DNA of 64,000 nucleotides from Ophioceras dolichostomum (lineage: Eukaryota > Ascomycota > Sordariomycetes > Magnaporthales > Ophioceraceae): contig PYST01000029.1 in the NCBI GenBank assembly GCA_003049485.1, forward strand, positions 1 through 64,000. The letters run 5' to 3'. Every line of letters starts with the position of its first letter. Positions within the stretch are counted from its first letter, which is position 1. A model generated the notes under the pieces. That model did not search any database. It worked only from the letters and a program-made list of their open reading frames with translations, and was not told the origin of the DNA. Below, piece by piece: positions 55,923 to 64,000 of the stretch. Both the position numbers and the translations under genes were made by a program.

Positions 55923-57610
55923 ATGACCGTCAGCAACCACCAAGAAGCTGCCGAACCCGGCCACAGGCGAGCGCCGCCGCAGCCTCCACCGTCGATATGG
56001 ACGGGAGGCTACCGTGACGACGTCTTCCCCCAGCCTCCCCCGCGGCCCTCAACTTCATCCGTGATAATGCCGCCCCTGTCCGCCTCGCCCATGTCTCCGC
56101 GGACGACCGGCTTCCTCCTCGAGACCCTCCATCCGCCCCGTGGCGATGACGCCGGCTCGAGGGGCACTCGCGAGCTGATGCGGACCTTCAACAGACGGTC
56201 GAGCGTCGACAGTCGGGGTCCAGGCGGCGTGGCCAACAATCGCCACTACCAGAGTTGTGGCCCGTCGCCCGTCGCCTCACCGACCATGTTCTCGCCGGTC
56301 TCGGACGTCTACAGCCCCATATCGTCCGGAGGCCGTCTGAGTACGACACCGACGACCATGGTCAATCGTAGCTCACACCACCCGACTGCGAACGCGGAGC
56401 ACGCGGCCAATAACGGTGGCATCCACCACAGCTCGCGGCCGCCGCCCGTGGCTCCTCCTCACACGGCGGCCAACAGCGTCAGCTTGCAAACAGTGGCGGT
56501 TAACCGGCCGCGGCCATCGCCCATGCCCATGCCCATGCCCATGCCCACGCCCAGCGCGCACGCAGCCAACACGGCCATGCTCCTTAGAGGTGCTCCGCCC
56601 GAGGTCCAGCGCGTAGTGACGATGCCTCAGCAGCCACCGCAGCCACCGCACCACCCGCTGCACCACCCGCTGTACCCACTGCACCGACGGCGATCAATCG
56701 CCGGCGCGGACACGCCCTTTGCGCGCTACATCTTCATCAAAGGCGTCGCCATGCCGCGCAACAGCGTCGCTGCCTCACCTGTCACACCTGTCACACCTGT
56801 CACACCTGTCACACCTGTTACGCCCATGATCGCTCGCATCAACACCAGCACTGGTATCAGCACCTGTACCAGCGCCAGCAACAGCAGGGCGAACTCCATC
56901 GGTAGCAGCGGCAGCGGCAGCGGCAGCGGCAGCGGCAGCGGTGGTAGTGGCGTTGTTGTTAGCAACAGTAATACCAGCAGCAGCAGCCACCCCTTCGCCC
57001 CGGTCGCTTTCAAGTTCCGCGTCAATCCGAAGAAGTCATCGCGCGAGCCATTCATCATCGAGCGGAAGTTCAACGTGGCGCATATGCGCTCCCTGGTCCC
57101 TACCGTGAGGCCGTTCAACACGCCAGCGACAGCGGCGGCGGCGTACCACCCGACCAACCACCCCTCCGACCTCCGTCGACCGAGCATATTCCACCCACCT
57201 GCCCCTCCCGGTACTGAGGCGATGAGTAAGCTCCCTTTTCTCTTTCTTTCTTTCTTTATTTCTTTGTTCACGAGCCTTTCTTCCTTTCCCCTTGCTCCTC
57301 TTTCAGGTAACCCCCCTTTCCACATGCCAACCACGATATGACTACCTAGATAACTAACACTAACTCCTACCTGCTCATTATAGCCATATCCATGGCGAGG
57401 AACGCCCTCCCGATCATCTTCGCGCTGATGACCTCCGGCCACGTCAGCGACGGCGACACCGTCGGCCTTCCCCTGCCCTACCCGGCTGCGTGGCCCCAGA
57501 CGGTGTCGTACCTGTCCGGCGGCGGCCAGGGCCAGGAGGAGCCGACGGACGCGATGAAGGTCAACATCCTGCATCTAGCAGGCAAGGTAGAGACGACGAG
57601 AATCGACTGA
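55923..57610 (+). CDS. low-complexity hypothetical protein with conserved-looking C terminus, 509 aa
   Basis: Exons 55923-57225 and 57384-57610; donor gtaagc, acceptor tatag, phase 1, making ...EAM-T-ISMARNALP. The first 300 residues are Pro/Ser/His-rich and repetitive: a Met-Pro dipeptide run (about 56521-56552), five copies of Val-Thr-Pro (56776-56820) and a Gly-Ser run (about 56901-56945). After these comes KFRVNPKKSSREPFIIERKF and VAHMRSLVP, and across the intron PIIFALMTSGHVSDGDTVGL, PLPYPAAWPQTVSYLSG and MKVNILHLAGKV. The segment after the intron is compact and non-repetitive, suggesting that this small C-terminal domain is the conserved part. No family named; a shorter protein starting at a downstream Met is possible. 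Confidence 0.65.
56776..56820 (+). repeat. tandem 9-bp coding repeat, five copies
   Basis: Five copies of cacctgtca (the last ends tta) encode a Val-Thr-Pro run. Four copies are identical in DNA, which implies recent slippage. Confidence 0.9.
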
Positions 57611-59836
57611 GTGAGAGAGCAGGAATAATAACAGCGACTCGCCCCCGCCCCGCCCCGCCTCCCTCCGCTTCGTTTGTTTTTCTTCAAGTACTTATTCTGC
57701 TTGCATATCTTGCAGTACCCTGGATTTTCTTATCCTTGCTATTCTTCTTCTTCTTCTTATTCTTCTTCGTGCCTCTCCTTAATCTAAGTTCTAACTTCGC
57801 ATTCATTGTTGCCGGGTGCCTACCTTGCCTTGCCATACCTATCTAGGTATCCCAACTCCCCCTTCTTTCTTCATCTTCTCTTCCAATTTCTACTCCATCA
57901 CTCGTGTGTAACGATACAACGTCCGTTTTTAGTGATTTTGTTCGACGTGCCCTGATTAGGCAACAGCTCAGGGAGCTAGGGTTGGTTTCGGGAGTAAGCT
58001 GTATGTTACTCACCCCCACTGTCGTCTCTGGTTTCTTTTCAATGGCCGAGCATTCTTTGTTTCTCTATTTTCCTCTTTTCCCCTCCACTTTGTCTGGCCG
58101 GCGTCGAGAGGGCACGGAGCAAGCGTACAACAAACAGAGACCATGCGCACACGGACGGGAAGTGGGAAAACGAGCAATCAAGAAGCAGCAGGCAGTAACC
58201 AACCCCTTGCATAGTTCGGCCCGCAGAGTGGTTCCGGTTTTTGTACCTATCAACCTCTCTTTTTATTGTTGCCATGTTTCTGTATGGGTGATCCGTCGCG
58301 GTGGTGCCATCTTGTGCGTTCGTGTGCAACTACGACCATACAACAACTATCATCAGATGGAAAAAAGAGATGAAACAGGAAGAACGGTCCGGAGATGTAG
58401 CGAGGGTCCGACCAAACGTTTGCCTCGTGCTCGACACTCGACAGATTCGTGTGCTGCGGCTGCACACACACGCATAACCAGACTACCTCTACCTCCCGAG
58501 ATGGTAGAGGCACTTTACGTTTCCTGCTTGTCTGGTCGCTCAGCCGTAGCCGGTCTACGAACGCCATGGGCGACACGGACGCCACGCTCCGTCCGTGGCC
58601 ACCACCACCATCGCCGCCGCCGCCGCCGCCTCCTCACGTCGCCCGTTTGTCTTACCGGTTCGTATATCCGTGAGCGGTGGACCGTAGCACGTAAGGTCCA
58701 GCTTCCCAAGGCCAAGTCCCCCAAGCCTCCGGCCGGAGGTCTAGAATCTATCTAATCTACCCATTTTAAGGTTCCTGCCCGCCTCGTTGAGAGAACAATG
58801 GGCCCGTCTAGAACTTCTGGCCCTCTCCACCCTCTCCCGGTGCCACGTTAAGGGGTCGCGCGTTTGTCGCAGAAGCACGGTCCCGCCTAGCCTTGTGATA
58901 CCAATATCGGAGAGGTACCTTGTCCCTGTATTTAGGTAAGAATATTTATTCCTCTTTCGCCCTGTTACCTACGCAGTCGTTTAAACGCTCGTGTGGTTTC
59001 CCAGATAAACTTTACCAACCGTTCGCGCAGCTTTCCCGGCCCCAGAACTCCTACGCCCCTCCCATGATACCGTCTACCTGGTACCAGTTGTGGCATCAAA
59101 AGTCAACAGAGCAAACGGCCACGCACCTAGCGTCTAGACTGCTAGACTGACTGCTACAACTCCAATCGTTTTCCTTCTTCGCATACTCCAGTCCTGCTTG
59201 ATTGCAGGAACACAAAATATTTTGATGTTACTGGATCCCAGGTCATTCACCAATATCTAAACAGTTCTCAACAAGAAGGGAAGCAGTTTCCCGACTCGCA
59301 CTTGCCAAAAGATGAAGTTGCAATTTTGCATCACCGCATCCTGCAGTCCCTTCGCCTGTCCAGGCTTCCGGTGAGGCATCCATTGTCTTTCCTCGATGAC
59401 ACTTCACGTTCCTTTGGCATTGAGCTCACCACAGGTTCTTCACTTGACTGGCGGGAAGGACGACCAGCATTAGACACTTACGAGGCGCCTGTTAGTCACT
59501 CGCGACACAAGGGCGGGCCGGCGGCTTTCCTTCCCGTGCTTGACTTTCAGATAGAGGCTGCGTCCATCCAATTCCGATCGGCAACCACCTACCTTACACC
59601 TTGCCCTAAGCCGAACTCGCTCAACGAAGAAACGGTCAGGTCAGCCAGGAGGAGCAAGCGCATCGTAAAAAGAGGAGGCAGGCATCAACTGGGGCCGGGG
59701 TCCGGTCGGGAAAGGACCGAAGACGAACGAAGAAGAACATAGAGCGCAGAGAGCAACAAGGGCAAGAGGGTAAGTTTGCTGGCCGGGGAGATTCAACATC
59801 GACAATCATCATTGCCCGACCGAACCGAGCCAAACC
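57611..59836. other. intergenic, 2.2 kb
   Basis: Contains a CTT run (about 57743-57770) and a GCC run near 58611-58630. Frames 57904-58755 and 59302-59742 stay open but lack motifs and start far from any promoter signal; not called. The 3' end is the leader of the P-loop protein gene. Confidence 0.5.
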
Positions 59837-61096
59837 ATGAGCCTCATCCCAAACTGGGATGAACGCACCGCCAAGCCCGTAGTCTGGATCAACGGCTGGC
59901 CGGCGGTCGGCAAAACAGCAGTAGCATCCTTCATCAAGAACCTGATCTCGTCGCGGCACGCGGTGCTCGTCAACGAGGACGGCGAGGCCGACACGTGCGC
60001 GGCCAGTGAGGTGGAGATGGACCGGCACGCGCGGTGCGACGACGACCCGGCGGCCGAGGAGGAAGCCTCGGCCGCGGCCCGCCGCACCGACGCCTTCGCG
60101 CGCCACATCCTCGCCGAGTCCTCATGGTCTTCCGTAACGATCTTCACCGCCTGCCAGCCGGCCACTGCTAAGGGCTCCGCCATCGCGAAAGAGTATGCGG
60201 CCGCCTCCCGCGCGGCGGGTCGCCTGTTTGTGCCCGTCACGCTCCTGTGCGACGAGGACGAGAACCTGAGACGCCTGGTCCGGCTTGCGCGGTACGCCGC
60301 GATCGCACCGCCGCAGGATGCTGTGCAGCTGCGAGCCGTGCGAAGCCTCGGGCTGTTCCAGTTCCCGGCTCCAGCTTCAGTAACAACAGCAGCCACAGCA
60401 GCACAGGCTTCGTCGTCATCGTCGGAGAGCAGCAGCGGCACTTGCCTTCCTCCTCCTCCTCACGACGCCGTCGTCGACGACGACAGTCCTGGATCCAACG
60501 CGCTCGTCCTCGACATCACGCGCATGAACGCCATCACAGCCGGGACGGCGATCAAGATGCACCTCGACAGCGCGATCGACCGTCAGCGATGCAGGCTTCA
60601 GCGCGCCTTCGAGCTCGCCCAAGCCGAAGCCGCCAAGGCGGAAGCGGCCCGGACGGCGCTGGCGCTGGCGCAGCGGAAGGCCCAACTGATGAATACGACG
60701 ATGGGCGGGGGCAGGGGCGGCACCGCCCGTAGTGAATGCAGCAGCAGCAGTCGTGTCCTGCCGCCGCCACCCGCGCGCCGGCCAGGGATTATCCGCTCGA
60801 CCGCCGCGGGGATGATTCTCGAGACCGCGCCGCCGACGACTGAGGATGATGATGGCAGGGGGGATGGGAACGTGAAGACGAAGGGGAAGGACAAGGGGAA
60901 GGAGAGGAAGGAGGAGAATGAACCTGTGTCGATGATGGCGATTGATGATTCGGAGCTGGTGGCAGTGGAGGCGCTCAGTCAGAGCGCAAGCCGCAGCCCG
61001 AACCGGAGCCCGAACCAGAAGAGCCCGAACCGGAGCTGGAGTCTGGGCGGCTCCAATACCATCAATGCCGGCCGGTCTAGACCTAGGAGCGCGTAG
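59837..61096 (+). CDS. P-loop NTPase/kinase-like protein, 419 aa
   Basis: A single exon beginning MSLIPNWDERTAKPVVWING and carrying Walker A GWPAVGKT (residues 20-27), then VASFIKNLISSRHAVLVNED. The arrangement of a very N-terminal P-loop and a strand ending in NED resembles small P-loop kinases (AAA_33-like) found in many ascomycetes. VTIFTACQPATAKGSAIAKEY and GRLFVPVTLLCDEDENLRRLVRL are the second half of that fold, and GSNALVLDITRMNAITA is probably its last strand and helix. The C-terminal part is a charged helix (FELAQAEAAKAEAARTALAL) followed by disordered Ser/Asn/Pro repeats (SPNRSPNQKSPNRS). Substrate unknown. An acidic insert (DDDPAAEEEASAAARR) and a poly-Ser stretch interrupt the domain. 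Confidence 0.75.
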   Translation: MSLIPNWDERTAKPVVWINGWPAVGKTAVASFIKNLISSRHAVLVNEDGEADTCAASEVEMDRHARCDDDPAAEEEASAAARRTDAFARHILAESSWSSVTIFTACQPATAKGSAIAKEYAAASRAAGRLFVPVTLLCDEDENLRRLVRLARYAAIAPPQDAVQLRAVRSLGLFQFPAPASVTTAATAAQASSSSSESSSGTCLPPPPHDAVVDDDSPGSNALVLDITRMNAITAGTAIKMHLDSAIDRQRCRLQRAFELAQAEAAKAEAARTALALAQRKAQLMNTTMGGGRGGTARSECSSSSRVLPPPPARRPGIIRSTAAGMILETAPPTTEDDDGRGDGNVKTKGKDKGKERKEENEPVSMMAIDDSELVAVEALSQSASRSPNRSPNQKSPNRSWSLGGSNTINAGRSRPRSA

Positions 61097-64000
61097 ACCG
61101 GCACCTAGGCAAACCTAGCTGAAAAAGGAAGTGGATATGGAGGGAATCACAGGCGGGGCTGCACATGTTTGCTTGCGTTGCCGTTCCCATGAAGGGGGGG
61201 CCACGAGGGCGACGATTCTGTAGCAAGAATCACATGCTAAGGAGAGAACGAAAGCTTCCACAAACACCCACCCGTCGTTCATCCATTTTATCCATCCATT
61301 TTATCGACCACCCGTACAACTAGCCAACGGTGCTGGTAATGGTTGGCTGGTCGGCTGGTTGGCTTGCTTGCTCCTGAACTGCAGAGCGAGCGAGCGAGCG
61401 CTATCCGGGGGGACAAAGCTCACGCCAACGCCAACGCCAACGCCAACGGGAGGTGGGAGTGTGATTGAGAAGCGTTGTAGCGTTTGAACGAATGCCTTAT
61501 GGTTAAGCTATCGACCTACCAACCTCAGCCAACGTAGGTAGGAAGGCTAGTCGTTGATGGGACCAGGTAGTAAGTGCGATGCTCGTCCCCATCTTCCTTC
61601 TCTCTTCTCACTACCTATTTTATGGTTTCCAGTCTCATTGGTGGGATGACACTGCCATGATTTGGTCGGGATTCCTTGGAGGGGAGCCGGAGAAAATCAT
61701 ATTGGGGAGAGATAATCTCTAAAATGAAGATTTGGCTTTTTTCTTTTCACTTCTTGGGGAGGGGGGAGCTGGGCGGTCGAGTACCACAGCGGTGGTTGTC
61801 TTTGGCATTTGCTGAGTGTCATCGGGATAATAGGGGCGGAGTTTGGAGTGAGTCGTGCGCTCGTGTCGGTCATTCCAGTGATGATGATCACAGATGCAAT
61901 CATCAATCACTGTGATCTTCCCGGTCTACCTACCTACATTAAGGTATCAACCACCCTTGCCCTATTGCTTGCCCCATTATCATCTCACATCACCGAAAAG
62001 AGGCATTCTCCGAGTGTCGTCTCCCGGGCCGATCCTGATTGGCGTGCCGGACGGGCGGGTTCAACCATCCCACCCATTTTCGTCCCGTGGCCTGTGGCGT
62101 GACCGGTACGACGTCTCGGTCTCGGGAAAGCGTTCGGTTACCTGCCAGTGCCGCCACACAAAAAAAACGGGCCATGCTCCGAGTTCCGAAGCAAAAACGT
62201 GACGGCGGCAGGGAAAGGCAAAGGCATCCATAGTGCCCGCTGCCCGCTATCATGAGAGGCAAAAATTTATCGTCATCATGTGCCTGCTGTTTAGGTTGGT
62301 GGCGGCACGATTTATCATTCGTGTTGTTGTGTTTTCTTCCTCGTTACATGTGATAAGTCGTTCGACTCAAGCAAGCCAGCAAGCCAGCAAGCAAGCAAGC
62401 TTCTCCGTGGGTTAAAGTATTTGCTACTACCACCTCTACCTAGAGATGCATCATGTAGTCCGTCCTTCTTGCTTGCTTGGTTCTGATGCACCGGCTCCCT
62501 CCATTAACTACTAACTAGCGCCCAGGTGGTAGGTTGCATAGGTACCTTGATACTCTGTTCACGAAGTAGGTAGCCTGATGACTTATGCACGGCCGGTTGC
62601 GTGCGTGCAAAAGCTTCGTCAGGGCTAAAGAGGAGGTAGGCCCGGCAGGCTGCTCGGCTGGTTTGGCATATCGGTGGCGTGTTTTTATAGTGAACTTACC
62701 CTTGGTTATATGTCTCTGCTCTTCCTGTATACCTATGCTTTTGCCTTTCTGTTTGTTTTTCCCTCAAGGTAGGTAGGTAGGGTACCTAAGGGACGCTCCG
62801 AGTATCTCCTCCTCTGGTAGCCCTGACGATTTTCGCGAAACCAAAACCGGCTGCATGTTCCTCTTTCTCAGCATTACATAAACCTGATGAACCCCGCCCA
62901 GCCCCTTTCCCCTTCCCGTGGTCTCGGTGCTCCTCTATAACGTGACATAAACAATGTGTCCGTTGTGTGTTCCGGCTGTCTTCTCATTATCCATTTTGGC
63001 AACCTGCTCGCCTGCCTGCCTGCCTGCCTGCATGCCTACCTGCCTACTTCGAGGTTGGTACATGAGTGTCATCGCCGAGCACAAGCACCTGATCCGCCTA
63101 TCTAGAGGTATGCAAGTGCCAGGCTGGGTTGGTAGCTTAGGTAGGTACCTACTAGGTAGACAGTTCATTCGCCCCCCCTCAGACAGAGGATCTATCTGTA
63201 ATTAGGTACGTACCTTCTTAACCCAAGCCAGCCTCGACCTCGAGGTTGCACGAGAATCCCTCGCACTGTACACTTCTCCTCGACTTGCCACCACCTTCCC
63301 CATACATTAAGGTCTGGCCAATATACCCCAAGTTGGCGGATGGGGCAGTGGACGGGGCAGGGAGGGGGAGGGAGGGGAGGGGATGCTACGGCAAGCCAGC
63401 CAGGACACATGCAGGCAGGTAGGTAGCCAAAGACTGCCAGCCAGCCAGTCGTTTGGCACACGCCCTCCCCGCTGCTGCTGTATTCTGCTAAAAGCTCCGG
63501 CCGCCGCCGCTGGACTGGCTACTGGCTGGTCTCTATCCACCCACCCACCCGGCCATACATGCCTCTCTCTCCACTTACCCCTCCTTGGGCTGCCACCTAA
63601 GTGCGTGTTGCCCAGCCTGCCTGCCGTCCCAGTGGTGGGACCAATCAGTAAAGTACATGCAGAGGCAGGGCCAAGGCAAGGCAGTGGTGGTCTAGATGCA
63701 ACCCCTCCCTTTCTGGTGGCCGCCCCTCATACATTCACACTCACACTCACACTCGCTCCGCATGCAAGCAATTCTGCGTGCGTCATGTAGCCACGAGGAT
63801 GGGGTGTAGGCTTGGGATTGAGTGGCATCGGAGGTTGGTTGGTAAGTAGGATGTCGTACTAACTACCTAAAGGACGAGATAGTTACGCTGGCTCGTCGAT
63901 GGTTGGTTGGATAGTTGGTAGTCTTCCTGCTTGCATCTTGCCTGCCCAGTGTCTTGTCTTGTTGTGGCCGGCCTTGCCCAGGCGGTAGGTAAAGGGGGGC
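61097..64000. other. intergenic right end with microsatellites
   Basis: 2.9 kb with no supported gene. Simple repeats: GCGA near 61386-61400, GCCAAC near 61422-61448, CAAGC/CAGCAAGC near 62370-62402, GTAG near 62769-62782, TGCC near 63012-63032, CACTCA near 63738-63752. Short frames here are unconvincing. Confidence 0.5.
61422..61448. repeat. GCCAAC hexanucleotide repeat
   Basis: About four to five copies of gccaac in tandem in intergenic DNA downstream of the P-loop protein gene. Confidence 0.8.

Noticed and set aside
56776..56820. Possible CRISPR-like array
   Set aside because: The 9-bp units are contiguous without spacers and encode a Val-Thr-Pro run in a coding frame.
57904..58755. 283-codon + strand frame
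   Set aside because: No motif, low-complexity end encoded by a GCC run, no consistent codon bias.
59302..59742. 146-codon frame before the P-loop gene
   Set aside because: No recognisable motif and lies where the leader of the next gene is expected.

Overview
The window looks like a gene-rich, GC-rich stretch of a filamentous ascomycete chromosome, most likely a sordariomycete. The reasons are short GT-AG introns, a class II hydrophobin (a family restricted to ascomycetes), long disordered Ser/Pro/Gln-rich inserts in conserved proteins, and a gene set of fungal housekeeping type (Kin4 kinase, BimC kinesin-5, Gwt1, pescadillo, fungal Rab4). Exon structures were built by hand from splice motifs and reading phase. 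No RNA genes, CRISPR arrays or intact transposons were recognised.

Layout: 0-5.3 kb holds a Ty1/copia relic at the left edge, a 46-codon ORF, a MITE-like long hairpin, an HSD10-type short-chain dehydrogenase (-) and a Rab4-like GTPase (+). 7.7-14.1 kb holds two sugar-metabolism genes on the + strand, an intracellular GH2 beta-mannosidase and a xylitol dehydrogenase; the stretch before the latter has candidate XlnR, CreA and CCAAT motifs. 15-22.3 kb holds a secreted/type I membrane Cys-rich protein (-), pescadillo (-), a weak small ORF (-) and an exonuclease-like gene (+) interrupted only by three in-frame TAG codons. 22.9-27.8 kb is one 1630-codon gene (-) for a mostly disordered protein with a hydrophobic C-terminal tail. 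31.5-36.6 kb holds a class II hydrophobin (+), a FAXC/metaxin-like GST-fold protein (-) and a PHAF1/UPF0183 protein (-). 37.5-47.7 kb holds kinesin-5 (+) and a Kin4-family kinase (-) in convergent orientation. 52.8-61.1 kb holds Gwt1 (-), an unknown low-complexity protein (+) and a P-loop NTPase (+). The remainder is intergenic, with microsatellites and recurrent TAGG/CCTA tetranucleotide runs.

The genes are not an operon or an evident biosynthetic cluster. The mannosidase and xylitol dehydrogenase may reflect plant-polysaccharide use; kinesin-5 and Kin4 both act in mitosis, but their proximity may be chance. The most unusual locus is 20505-22283: a frame of 593 codons with no frameshift, ended by TGA, carrying three internal TAG codons, two of them inside a recognisable DEDDh exonuclease-like domain. 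Sordariomycetes are known to edit UAG to UGG in mRNA during sexual development, so recoding has to be weighed against ordinary pseudogenisation.
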